In this document: piece after piece, positions 54,232 to 62,615 of the stretch
Layout of the letters: every line of letters starts with the position of its first letter
Position numbering within the stretch: the stretch's first letter is position 1
Source of the DNA: Microtetraspora malaysiensis
GTDB lineage: Bacteria; Actinomycetota; Actinomycetes; Streptosporangiales; Streptosporangiaceae
Direction: 5' to 3'
NCBI RefSeq assembly: GCF_001528665.1
Contig: NZ_BBYJ01000028.1
Span: 1-64,000, forward strand
DNA: 64,000 bases
Translations under genes and position numbers: made by a program
Notes under the pieces: generated by a model
Database searches by the model: none
Told to the model about the DNA's origin: nothing
Seen by the model: only the letters and a program-made list of their open reading frames with translations

Positions 54232-56111
54232 ACGCGAACGTACCGGCGCCGCCGCTCCGGGAGGCGCTGGCCGGTGCCGGGCTGACCGTCCGCGATGGGG
54301 ACAACCTTCCCGCCGGTGGGACCGCCGTCGTACCGCTGGACTCCTGGACCCTCGCGTCCGTCACGGAGCTGGCGGCCCGCGCGAGGGCGGCGGGCTCGAC
54401 CGTGCTGCCGGTGCGCTGCGACGGCGGCCTGGTGCTCGTGGGGCCGCTGGCCGGGCCCGCCTCCACGGGGTGCCTGGCCTGTGCCGAACGGACGAGACTG
54501 GACGCGCTGCCGGGTCCCGTCCCGGCGGGCGCGCCGCAGACGATGGGCGGCGCGGTGCCCCCTCAGGCCGCCGGGCTGGTGGCGGCGCTGGCCTCGGACG
54601 TGGTCGCGGCGGGGACGACCGGCGTGCTCTGGGCGCTGCGGGGGGAGGATCTGGAGGTCTCGGCCCACCGGGTGGTGCCGTTCGGCGGCTGCGAGGTGTG
54701 CGCCCCCGTGCCGCCGGACGGTCCCCGGCCCATGATCATCGGATGCCATCCGGTGGCCGGGTCCTCGCTCCGTGAAGACAATCCGCGCACCGAGACGGCG
54801 GCCCAGCTCCGTGACGTCCTGGTGGACTGGCGGCTCGGCCCCGTCTTGCGGCTCTATCGTTGGGAGGCCCGTACCCTGCCCCTGGTCAGCGCCCAGCTAC
54901 CGGGCAGCGCGGGCCTGATCGGGACCGGCTACGGCAGGTCCGAGGACTTCGCGGAGGCCGAGCGGGTGGCGCTCTTCGAGGCGGTCGAGCGCCTGACCGG
55001 CATGCGCCCGCGCGGCGTCCGCCCGGAGGTGTACGCCACCCACGCCGACCTCGACCCGGCGCTCGCGGTGGACCCGGCCCGGCTGGGCCTGCACGAGCCG
55101 GACCTGGAACACCGTCCGGACTTCTTCCTGGAGCCCTACTCGCCGGAGAACCCGATCCACTGGGTGTACGGCTGGTCGCTGACGCACTCCCGCGACAGGC
55201 TGATCCCCGAGCAGTTCGTCTACTGGGACTCGCGGGTCTGGTACGAAGGCCGCAAACAGCGGATGTTCTACGACTCCTCCAACGGCTGCGGGCTCGGCTC
55301 CAGCCAGGCCGAGGCGGTTCTGCACGGCCTGTTCGAGATCGCCGAGCGCGACGCCTTCCTGATGGCCTGGCACGCGCGCACGCCGCTGCGCCGCATCGCG
55401 CCACCGGCGGACGACCCGCAGCTCGGCCGCCTCATCGACCGGCTCGGCAGCATGGGGCACGACCTGCTGCTGTTCGAGGCCACGAACGACTTCGGCGTGC
55501 CCGTGGTGCTCAGCATGACGCGCCGCCGCGTCCCCGACCCGCGCTTGCCCAACACGCTGTTCGCGGCGGGTGCGAGCCGGCACCCGGTCCAGGCGATGCG
55601 CTCGGCCGCGGCAGAGGTGTACATCAACGTCAGGAACAAGGCCGACAGCCGCATCGGCGCGTTCGACCGGGACCGGCTGCTGGCCATGCTCGACGATCCG
55701 TTCCTCGTGCTGACCCTCGACGACCACGTCTTCATGAACGCGCTCGACGAGGCGCGCGACCGGCACGATTTCCTGCTCGGCGGCGGCTCGGCCACGCCGT
55801 GGCGCGAGCTGTGGCCCGAGCCGCCGCCCTGCCGCGATCTCGGCGGCTACCTGGAGGAGTGGGTCGACCGGCTGGCCTCGGCGGGCCTGGAGGTGATCGC
55901 GGCCGACCAGTCCGAGCCGGTCACGCGCGACGGGCTCGGGCTGCACGCCGTCAAGGTGATCGTGCCGGGCTCCCTGCCCATGACGTTCGGTCACGTCTAC
56001 CGCCGCACCAGGAACCTGCCCAGGCTCCTGGAGGTACCCGCCCGGCTGGGCAGGCTGCCGGGACCCGCGCGCTACGAAGACCTCCCGTTCCATCCGCACC
56101 CCTTCCCATGA
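54228..56111 (+). CDS. YcaO cyclodehydratase (TOMM protein D), arm 2
   Basis: This is a 627-residue YcaO protein. The N-terminal part has two CxxC pairs (C82/C85 and C155/C158) at positions equivalent to arm 1. The YcaO domain contains AERVALFEAVERLTG (about 244-258), SSNGCGLGSSQAEAVLHGLFEIAERDAFLMAWHAR (350-384) and ends in FHPHPFP. It forms azolines in the Ser/Thr/Cys-rich core of precursor 2; as most residues there are Ser, oxazoline formation would be dominant if all are used. The ATG overlaps the F protein stop; the next gene follows after 15 bp. Confidence 0.92.
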   Translation: MNANVPAPPLREALAGAGLTVRDGDNLPAGGTAVVPLDSWTLASVTELAARARAAGSTVLPVRCDGGLVLVGPLAGPASTGCLACAERTRLDALPGPVPAGAPQTMGGAVPPQAAGLVAALASDVVAAGTTGVLWALRGEDLEVSAHRVVPFGGCEVCAPVPPDGPRPMIIGCHPVAGSSLREDNPRTETAAQLRDVLVDWRLGPVLRLYRWEARTLPLVSAQLPGSAGLIGTGYGRSEDFAEAERVALFEAVERLTGMRPRGVRPEVYATHADLDPALAVDPARLGLHEPDLEHRPDFFLEPYSPENPIHWVYGWSLTHSRDRLIPEQFVYWDSRVWYEGRKQRMFYDSSNGCGLGSSQAEAVLHGLFEIAERDAFLMAWHARTPLRRIAPPADDPQLGRLIDRLGSMGHDLLLFEATNDFGVPVVLSMTRRRVPDPRLPNTLFAAGASRHPVQAMRSAAAEVYINVRNKADSRIGAFDRDRLLAMLDDPFLVLTLDDHVFMNALDEARDRHDFLLGGGSATPWRELWPEPPPCRDLGGYLEEWVDRLASAGLEVIAADQSEPVTRDGLGLHAVKVIVPGSLPMTFGHVYRRTRNLPRLLEVPARLGRLPGPARYEDLPFHPHPFP

Positions 56112-56126
56112 GCAGAGGTGGACCCG

Positions 56127-57734
56127 ATGACCATGCCCGCTGTCGGCCTCTGGACGAGCCTGCACTGCTTCCTGCACTGGGACACGGAGCAGAACGACGC
56201 CTTCCTCACCGACGCGGCCGGCCCGCTGCTGGCCGGCCTGCGCGCCGACGGCCTGCTGGAGGACTGGTTCTTCATCAGGTACGGGGAGGGCGGCCCGCAC
56301 GTGCGCATCCGCGCCCGCGCCGTCCGTGACCCCGAGGCGCTGCAGCTCTCGCTCGCCTCGCTCATCGGCGGCACCGACCTCCCGGGCGCCGAGGGCTGGA
56401 CTCCGCACGGGACGGTGTCCGGGATCGCCTACGAGCCCGAGATCGAGAGGTACGGCGGCGCCGAGGCGATCTCCGTGGCCGAGGAGGTCTTCTGCCGCTC
56501 CAGCGAGATCGTCCTGGAGGCGCTGTCGGGCTCCTCGGCCTCGCGGATGAACACCGCGCTCCCGCTCATGTACGCGACCGCGCTCGGCCTGGGCCTGGAC
56601 GAGCGGGCCGGCGCGGCGTGGCTGAGAAAGCACGCCGCGGCCTGGCGTCTGGCCGCCGACACGCCCAAGCTGCCCCCGGCCGTCCCGCTGGCCCGCAGCG
56701 AGGCCATGCTCGCCCGGCAGCGGGACAAGGTGCTGGGCGTGCTGACCGCCACACGCGCCACGGTCCGGGACGGCGAAGGGCTCGCCGCCCGCTGGGCCGC
56801 GACCGTCGCCCACGCGGACGCCGAGCTGGCGGAGCAGGGCATCGCCTCCGGGCGGCGGCTGGCCGTGTGGGCTTCACAACTGCACATGCTGTGCAACCGG
56901 CTGGGCGTGCAGCCGGACGAGGAACGGGCGCTGTGCTGGGTGCTCGCCGGCGCGCTGGCCCCCGAGGCCGGGCTGGACCAGCGCTACCTGGAGAGCTCGA
57001 AGTACCCGCCAGGGCAGCTGCCCGAACTCGGCGACGGCGAGGGCGGCGACCGGACCGCCGACCACCCGGGCTGGCTCGCCACGACGGTGCCGCTGCCCGC
57101 GGGCCCCGCCCTGGAGATGCCGCTCGGCCAGGCGATACGCGAGCGCCGTTCCTGCCGCGACTACACCGGCCCGGTCGCCGCCACCACGCTGGGCACCCTC
57201 CTGCGCGAGTCGTTCGGCGGCCGGGACCGGCCGGAAACCGGGGGCTGGGCCACGCGGAACTTCCCCAGCGCGGGCAGCAAGTACTCGGTGCGGCTCCGGC
57301 TCATCGCCTGGTCCGTCGACGGCCTCGCCCCGGGCACGTACGGCGTGGGCAGGCACGGAGACCGGCTCTACCGCTACGCCGACGCGCCCGATCCGGCGGA
57401 GGCCACCGCCACGTCCATGTGGTTCGCCACCACCCGGCCGCCGGCGCATCAGCTGCTGGTCGACCTGGCCCAGGTCCCCGCCATGCTGGCGCTCACGGTG
57501 CACACCGAGGACCTCAGGGCGAAGTACGGGCTCCGCGCCCTGCGGTTCGCCCTGCTGGAAGCCGGGCACGTCGCCCAGAACCTGGCCCTGGCCGCGACCG
57601 GACTCGGGCTGGGCACGACCCTCGTCGGCGGCTTCTACGACGATCTGGTGCACGAGCTGTTCGCCGTGGACGGGGTCAACGAGATCGCGCTCTACCTGCT
57701 CCCGCTCGGGGTGCCGGCCGATGTCAGCCGATGA
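56127..57734 (+). CDS. Fusion of thiopep_ocin domain and SagB-type dehydrogenase
   Basis: This is a 535-residue two-domain protein. The first 275 residues are a third thiopep_ocin/LanB-elimination-like domain (SLHCFLHWDTEQNDAFLTDA, LEDWFFIRYGEGGPHVRIRA). The last 205 residues are a SagB-type FMN dehydrogenase (AIRERRSCRDYTGPV, FPSAGSKYSVRLRLIAW, RFALLEAGHVAQNLALAATGLGLGTTLVGGFYDD). One polypeptide thus joins a dehydratase-partner or cycloaddition domain with azoline oxidation. The ATG at 56127 has GAGGTGG upstream; a GTG at 56118 is possible. The 3' end overlaps the convergent regulator gene by 11 bp. It may replace the separate dehydrogenase in arm 2. Confidence 0.85.
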   Translation: MTMPAVGLWTSLHCFLHWDTEQNDAFLTDAAGPLLAGLRADGLLEDWFFIRYGEGGPHVRIRARAVRDPEALQLSLASLIGGTDLPGAEGWTPHGTVSGIAYEPEIERYGGAEAISVAEEVFCRSSEIVLEALSGSSASRMNTALPLMYATALGLGLDERAGAAWLRKHAAAWRLAADTPKLPPAVPLARSEAMLARQRDKVLGVLTATRATVRDGEGLAARWAATVAHADAELAEQGIASGRRLAVWASQLHMLCNRLGVQPDEERALCWVLAGALAPEAGLDQRYLESSKYPPGQLPELGDGEGGDRTADHPGWLATTVPLPAGPALEMPLGQAIRERRSCRDYTGPVAATTLGTLLRESFGGRDRPETGGWATRNFPSAGSKYSVRLRLIAWSVDGLAPGTYGVGRHGDRLYRYADAPDPAEATATSMWFATTRPPAHQLLVDLAQVPAMLALTVHTEDLRAKYGLRALRFALLEAGHVAQNLALAATGLGLGTTLVGGFYDDLVHELFAVDGVNEIALYLLPLGVPADVSR

Positions 57735-58245
57735 GCCCGTCCTCCCTGGCCCGGCTGGCGAGATCCAGCTTGGTGTAGGCGTTCCGGCCGCAGTCGGCGT
57801 ACTTCTGCTTGACCCTCTCCAGGTACTTCTTGGCCGTCGCGGGCCGGATGCCGGCCCGCCGGGCGGCGGCGGTGAGGGTCAGCCCGGAGGCGTAGCCGAG
57901 CAGGACCGCCCGTTCCTGGCCGGACAGGCGCGGCCCGGCCGCCGTCGCCGTGCGGATGGAGACGGCGAGCCGGTCCTCCGGGGGGCCGCCGGCCTCCAGG
58001 GGGACGGCCACCCGTCCCTCCGCCCGGAGCAGGCGGACGGTCTCGGCGCCGCAGGGCGGCCCGCTCACCTCGGTGTGGACGACGACGACATGGGCCGGGA
58101 CGCTCTCGGCGCTGCGCAGCTCCTCCAGGGAACGGGCGCGGGCCAGCAGGCGCAGGCCGGGATCGGCCGCCAGCGAGGTCATGGCCGCGACGAGCGTGCC
58201 GGGATCGTCGATGACTAAAGACACTGAGATCATACGGAGCTCCAT
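57724..58245 (-). CDS. LuxR-type regulator with degenerate receiver-like domain
   Basis: This is a 173-residue protein with a C-terminal LuxR helix-turn-helix (LSGQERAVLLGYASGLTLTAAARRAGIRPATAKKYLERVKQKYADCGRNAYTKLDLA). The N-terminal half has receiver-like topology (VSLVIDDPGTLVAAM) but where the phosphoacceptor Asp belongs it reads VVVVHTEVSG. It is likely phosphorylation-independent, as with several pathway-specific regulators of RiPP and antibiotic clusters. The start is ATG 58245 or 58233. It precedes no other gene and converges on the fusion gene; it is probably a cluster regulator. Confidence 0.75.
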   Translation of the reverse strand: MELRMISVSLVIDDPGTLVAAMTSLAADPGLRLLARARSLEELRSAESVPAHVVVVHTEVSGPPCGAETVRLLRAEGRVAVPLEAGGPPEDRLAVSIRTATAAGPRLSGQERAVLLGYASGLTLTAAARRAGIRPATAKKYLERVKQKYADCGRNAYTKLDLASRAREDGLIG

Positions 58246-58313
58246 ACGTGCCCTGACAAATTCGTGTCACACGATAGGAGCCCGGATTGGACAGGGACTG
58301 GACGGCGAATGGA

Positions 58314-61300
58314 TCAGCGTTCCCCCGCCACGCCGTCACCGAGTGCGGCCAGCTCAGCCGCCTCACTGAGGTTGCCCATCCGCCGGAAGAGGTTCTCCGC
58401 CTCGCGCCACGCCACCAGGGCGTCGCCGGGCTTCCCGAGCAGCGCGTGCGTGTGCCCGAGCGCCTTCAGCACCATCGCCTGGAGGTGCAGCACGCCGTGG
58501 CGGCGGAAGACCTCCAGCGCGCCCAGCAGCCCCTCCCGCGCCTGCTCTGCCCGGCCCGCCACGAGGTCCTGGGTGGCCAGGCCCCGCTGCACCAGGGCGA
58601 GCGCGAAGTCGCCGCCCATGTCCGTGGCGAGCACCTCGGCCTGATCGAGGTAGCCGGCGGCGTCGGGCCTGGCGAGGAGCAGCCCGGTCTCGGCGAGCAC
58701 GAGCAGCGCCAGCAGCTCCTTCACCCGCACGCCGAGCTGCCGCGCGAGCCTCAGCATCTCCAGCAGCAGGTGCCGGGACTCCCCGGACCTGCCCTGGTAG
58801 AACCTGACCATCCCGAGCGAGCGCAGCGCCATCAGGCGCACCCGGCTGAGGCGGCGGCCCTCGGTGCGTTCCAGGACGCGTTCCAGGTGGTGCGAGGCGA
58901 GCTCCAGCTTGCCCTGCTCGCGGTAGACGAAGCCGAGCGCGGCATGGACGAAGTCCAGCTCGGCGTCGTGCCCCAGGGTCACGGCCAGCGCCTCGGCCCG
59001 CTGCAGTTGCTCCAGCCCCTCCTCGCCCAGCCCCCCGGCGACGAGCGCGGTGCCGAGCATCACCCGGGCGTCGATCTCCCCCTGCCGGTCACCGACCGTC
59101 CTGAACAGCTCCAGGGACAGCTCGGCGTGCTCGCGCATGACCCGCGGACGCACCACGGGCAGGCACGCCAGGTAGGCGAGGCTGCGGGCCAGCACCGCCC
59201 GCCCTCTCGGCTCCGACTCGCACGCGGACAGCGCCACCGTGTGCACGGCGCGCCACTCGGTGAGAAGATCACGCATCTCGTAGAACCCGACGCACGCCTC
59301 CGCGAGGTTCCAGCAGAGGTCGGCGTGGCCGTGGTCGGCGCTCTGCGCGATCGCCGCCGCCAGGTTGGCGCGTTCGCTCTGGAACCAGAGCACGGGGTCG
59401 GCGAGCATGGCCTCCGCCCTGCCGCCCGGCAGGCGGCGGCGCGGCGCCTCGCCCTGCAGCGGGAGCAGCGTCCGGTAGGCGAGCAGCCGGTCGGCGTCCT
59501 CGGCCAGCGCGAGCCAGGTGCTGAAGGCGCGCCGGCGCGCGGCCCTGCGGACCTCGGCGCCGTCCTCGGCCTCGGTGCGCTCCCTGGCGTAGAGCCGGAT
59601 CAGGTCGTGCAGGCGGTAGCGCGGCTCGCCCACGTCGTCCTCACCGGCCACGGTCACCAGATGCGCGTCGACGAGCAGGTCGAGGATCTTCGCCGTCTCC
59701 CCTTGTGGCGCGTCGAGCAGGGTCGCGAGCAACCACTCAGCGAAGTCGGGGACGTCCAGCAGCCCGAGGAATCGGAACCCGCGCCGCGCGGCGGGCGGCA
59801 GCGCCGCGTAGCTGAGCTGGAACGTCGCGCGTACCGCCAGGTCCCCGGCGGTGAGCTGGTCGAGCCGCCGCCGCTCGTCGCCCAGCTCCCGGTGAAAGCG
59901 GCCCAGGCTCAGCCGGGGCTGCGCGGCGATCCGCGCGCCGGTCACCCGGACCGCGAGGGGGATGTGGCCGCACGCCTCCACGATCGCCCGGGCGGTCGCC
60001 TGGTCGGTCCGGACCTTGGCCTCGCCGATCAGGTGGATGAGCAGGTCGAGCGCCTCCTGCGGGTGGAAGACGTCGAGATCGACGTGGTGGCCCCCGCTCA
60101 GCCCGCGCAGCCTGGACCTGCTGGTGGCCATCGTCGCGCAGGTGGGCGCGCCGGGCAGCAGCGGGCGCACCTGCGCCTCGTCGACGGCGTTGTCCAGCAC
60201 CACGAGCACCCGGCGGCCCGCCAGCCTGCTCCGGTAGAGCGTCGCCCGGGCGTCCAGCTCCGCCGGGATCACCGAGCCGTCCACGCCCAGCGCGAGCAGC
60301 ATCCGGTTCAGCACGTCGCCGGGGTCCACCGCGTTGCCGTCGGTCCCGTGCAGGTCCACGTACAGCTGGCCGTCAGGGTGGCTCTCCCGCAGGCGGTGGC
60401 CCGCGTGCACGGCCAGCGTGGTCTTCCCGACGCCGCCCATCCCGGTGATGACGACCAGGGGCATCGCGGTGCGTTCCCCCGTGCCCAGCATGCGGGTCAG
60501 CGCCGACACCTGCTCCAGCCGGCCGCTGAAGTCGCTGATGTCGGGCGGCAACTGGGCCGGCGCGGGCAGCCGGGATGGGCCCGGCTCGGGCCGCCGGTCC
60601 GGCTCGTCGTCCAGCGCCATGGCGTGGACGGCGCTCAGCTCGGGGCCGGGACGTACGCCCAGCTCCTGCTCCAGCCGCAGGCTGATCTCCCGGTAGCGCA
60701 GCAGGGCGTCGGTGCGCCGGCCGGCTTCGAGGCAGAGCTTGATGAGGATGCTGTGCACGTACTCGTCCAGCGGGAGCATCCGGGCGATGTCCTCGGCGTA
60801 GGGCAGGAGGTCCGCCGCCCTGCCCTCCCGCAGGACCGTGCCGACGAAGCGGCCGAGCGCGCCGGCCAGCTCCCCCGCCAGGCTGGTCAGCCGTGGATGT
60901 CCGGCGAGGGGCGGCAGCTCGGCCAGGGGTTCGCCGCGCCAGAGCGCCAGAGCCTCCGCGACCTGGTCGTAGCCGGTCACGTCCGCGGCGCGCTCGCGGA
61001 AGCGCTCCACGTCCACCTCGACCAGGCCCGGGTCCAGGGCGTAGCCGTCGCGGACCCGCGGCAGGAGCAGGCTGGGCGCGCGGCTGGCGCGATCAGGCTC
61101 CAGCGTGCGGCGTAATCGCTTCACGTACGTCTGGATGACGTTGACGGCGCTCGCCGGGACCTCCTCGCCCCACAGGGTGGCGGCCAGCTCCTGGATCTTC
61201 ACCTGCCTGCCCTCCGCGAGCACGAGGGCGGCGAGCACGCAACGCTGCTGCGTGGAGCCCAGATCCAGGGGAACCCCTGCTCTCCAGGCGACAAGTGGTC

Positions 61301-61334
61301 CGAGGATCGCCATCCGTAGAGTCACGCGAGGCAA
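58314..61334 (-). CDS. SARP-family regulator with NB-ARC and TPR domains (AfsR-like)
   Basis: This is a 1006-residue regulator. An OmpR-like winged helix (residues 10-100: LGPLVAWRAGVPLDLGSTQQ, LWGEEVPASAVNVIQTYVKRLRRTL) and bacterial transcriptional activation domain (105-240) form the SARP part. An NB-ARC ATPase follows with Walker A GMGGVGKTT (298-306) and Walker B RRVLVVLDNAVDE. The C terminus is a tetratricopeptide array (about 600-1000). Such proteins bind direct repeats in promoters of secondary-metabolite genes and activate them; it is the likely main activator of this RiPP cluster. ATG 61334 or ATG 61313 could start it. Confidence 0.92.
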   Translation of the reverse strand: MPRVTLRMAILGPLVAWRAGVPLDLGSTQQRCVLAALVLAEGRQVKIQELAATLWGEEVPASAVNVIQTYVKRLRRTLEPDRASRAPSLLLPRVRDGYALDPGLVEVDVERFRERAADVTGYDQVAEALALWRGEPLAELPPLAGHPRLTSLAGELAGALGRFVGTVLREGRAADLLPYAEDIARMLPLDEYVHSILIKLCLEAGRRTDALLRYREISLRLEQELGVRPGPELSAVHAMALDDEPDRRPEPGPSRLPAPAQLPPDISDFSGRLEQVSALTRMLGTGERTAMPLVVITGMGGVGKTTLAVHAGHRLRESHPDGQLYVDLHGTDGNAVDPGDVLNRMLLALGVDGSVIPAELDARATLYRSRLAGRRVLVVLDNAVDEAQVRPLLPGAPTCATMATSRSRLRGLSGGHHVDLDVFHPQEALDLLIHLIGEAKVRTDQATARAIVEACGHIPLAVRVTGARIAAQPRLSLGRFHRELGDERRRLDQLTAGDLAVRATFQLSYAALPPAARRGFRFLGLLDVPDFAEWLLATLLDAPQGETAKILDLLVDAHLVTVAGEDDVGEPRYRLHDLIRLYARERTEAEDGAEVRRAARRRAFSTWLALAEDADRLLAYRTLLPLQGEAPRRRLPGGRAEAMLADPVLWFQSERANLAAAIAQSADHGHADLCWNLAEACVGFYEMRDLLTEWRAVHTVALSACESEPRGRAVLARSLAYLACLPVVRPRVMREHAELSLELFRTVGDRQGEIDARVMLGTALVAGGLGEEGLEQLQRAEALAVTLGHDAELDFVHAALGFVYREQGKLELASHHLERVLERTEGRRLSRVRLMALRSLGMVRFYQGRSGESRHLLLEMLRLARQLGVRVKELLALLVLAETGLLLARPDAAGYLDQAEVLATDMGGDFALALVQRGLATQDLVAGRAEQAREGLLGALEVFRRHGVLHLQAMVLKALGHTHALLGKPGDALVAWREAENLFRRMGNLSEAAELAALGDGVAGER

Positions 61335-61401
61335 GTTTGGTGGCCCCGCGCCGAAGATTCAATTCCTGTGCGCACATCCGTCCGACGGTCAAGTCCCTCG
61401 G

Positions 61402-61949
61402 TCAGGCCGTGGTGCAGGGCTTGCCGCTGAGCGTGAAGCTCACCGGCGCGGGCGCCGGGCCGTCGCCGCCCGGTAGGACACCGAGCACACCGGGTCGGGC
61501 ATCGGCAGCCCCTCCCTGGCCAGCGCCGACAGCGGGTCCGACGGCGAGCTCATGTTCCCGGTCTCGTCCCTCGCGACCACCACGTACGTGTAGCGCTGCC
61601 CGATGACCAGGCCGGACTCGGCGAAGTTCGGGAACGTGGAGGCGGCCACCGTACCGGCTTTGACGTAGCCGGTGGCGGTCTCGCGGTACACGTCGTACGC
61701 GGTCACCGCCACGTTGTCGGTCGACGGCTGCCAGCAGAACGTGACGCCGCGGTAGTCCTGCAAGCAGGCGTCACGCAGGCCGGCCGGCCTGGTCGGCGGC
61801 AGGATGTCACCGGGCGGCGGGGTCGGCGTCGAGGTCGGCGACGCGCCCGTCACCGCGGTCACCGTGATCAGCCCCGAGGGCGGGCTGACGTTGCCGGCGG
61901 CGTCCCTGGCGACGACGTCCTCCCTCGGCATGCGCGAAGCGACGATCAC
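61402..61949 (-). pseudogene. Degenerate FN3-CBM2 carbohydrate-binding protein
   Basis: The minus strand encodes the end of one FN3 domain (VVARDAAGNVSPPSGLITV), a Pro/Thr linker, a second FN3 domain (CWQPSTDNVAVTAYDVYRE onward) and the first residues of a CBM2 (VCSVSYRA). After a frame change comes the CBM2 end APAPVSFTLSGKPCTTA and stop at 61402. About 80 CBM2 residues are missing and the 5' part of the gene is cut at about 61949. It is a remnant of a secreted polysaccharide-degrading protein, next to the right border of the RiPP cluster. Confidence 0.7.
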
Positions 61950-61994
61950 TTGATCGATGTGAGGGTGGATGGTGATCGAGTCTATGATCCCCGG

Positions 61995-62615
61995 ATGCCT
62001 CGAAGATCCGCATTATTGCTTCCGCTGGCCCTCGGTCTCCTCGCAGGCTGTGGGGTGGTGGCTCAAAAGAGCAGCGCAGACGGCATCGCGTCTTCGGAAT
62101 CGCCCGGCTCGGCGGCAGAGTCGATCCAGGGACGCTGGTGGACGTGGGCAGCCTCCGAAAGCGAGAGCACGAACCCTGTGGCGGACACGACGGGGGAGTT
62201 CTGCGATCGGAACCAGCCAGAAGACGTGTGGTTCCTGGCCGGAACCTTCGGCGGCACTGTACAGCGGACATGCAGGCTTCCCGCAGGGCGGGCGGTGGTA
62301 TTTCCGCTGGTGAACCTGGTCGCCTCCGAGGCTCAATGCGAGGAGTTCATGATCGCCGCGAAAGGCAGGGCCGTCCTCGACGGCAAGCCGGTCACGTCGG
62401 AGCGGATGGAAGACGACGACGTCGCGGTGACCGGCGTGGCGGGCAACCCGCTGACCGGGGAGGACGGTACAGACACGTTCTACGCGTGTGGCCTCTGGGC
62501 GCGCCTTCAACCGCTGCAGCCCGGTCGTCACGAGCTCACCATTCGCGGTTCCTCCGGCGGCTTCCGGGTAGGCGTCGACTACACGCTCATCGTCGGGACC
62601 GCGCAGCAAGCATAG
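61995..62615 (+). CDS. Putative lipoprotein of unknown function
   Basis: This is a 206-residue protein with a lipoprotein signal (MPRRSALLLPLALGLLAGC, lipobox LAGC at residues 16-19). The mature part contains GRWWTWAASESESTNPVADT, a Cys in GEFCDRNQPEDVWFLAGTFGG, RAVVFPLVNLVASEAQC and a C-terminal beta-rich part (HELTIRGSSGGFRVGVDYTLIV). Four Cys may form two disulfides. The pattern matches a family of actinomycete lipoproteins with no known role. The ATG at 61995 was chosen for the signal peptide. Confidence 0.7.
   Translation: MPRRSALLLPLALGLLAGCGVVAQKSSADGIASSESPGSAAESIQGRWWTWAASESESTNPVADTTGEFCDRNQPEDVWFLAGTFGGTVQRTCRLPAGRAVVFPLVNLVASEAQCEEFMIAAKGRAVLDGKPVTSERMEDDDVAVTGVAGNPLTGEDGTDTFYACGLWARLQPLQPGRHELTIRGSSGGFRVGVDYTLIVGTAQQA

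Larger units (their letters stand above)
40574..61334. other. Two-armed thiazolyl-peptide/TOMM RiPP biosynthetic cluster
   Basis: Fifteen genes form one cluster. The minus arm runs from the ABC ATPase (51038) to the dehydrogenase (40574), the plus arm from precursor 2 (51255) to the thiopep_ocin-SagB fusion (57734), with two regulators after it. The split LanB dehydratase, YcaO/F cyclodehydratases, dehydrogenases and Cys/Ser-rich precursors are the hallmarks of thiopeptide or goadsporin-like pathways. Both precursor arms have their own cyclodehydratase pair; the dehydratase and exporter exist once. Confidence 0.9.

Noticed and set aside
40574..57734. Classical lanthipeptide cluster
   Set aside because: No LanC, LanM or LanP homologue is present; the LanB is split and accompanied by YcaO/F pairs, which fits thiazolyl-peptide or goadsporin-like pathways.
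58287..61115. A 942-codon plus-strand open frame opposite the SARP gene
   Set aside because: It is a GC-bias shadow of the SARP gene: sequence is His/Arg/Gly/Pro-rich with no domain, while the minus strand has clear SARP, NB-ARC and TPR motifs.
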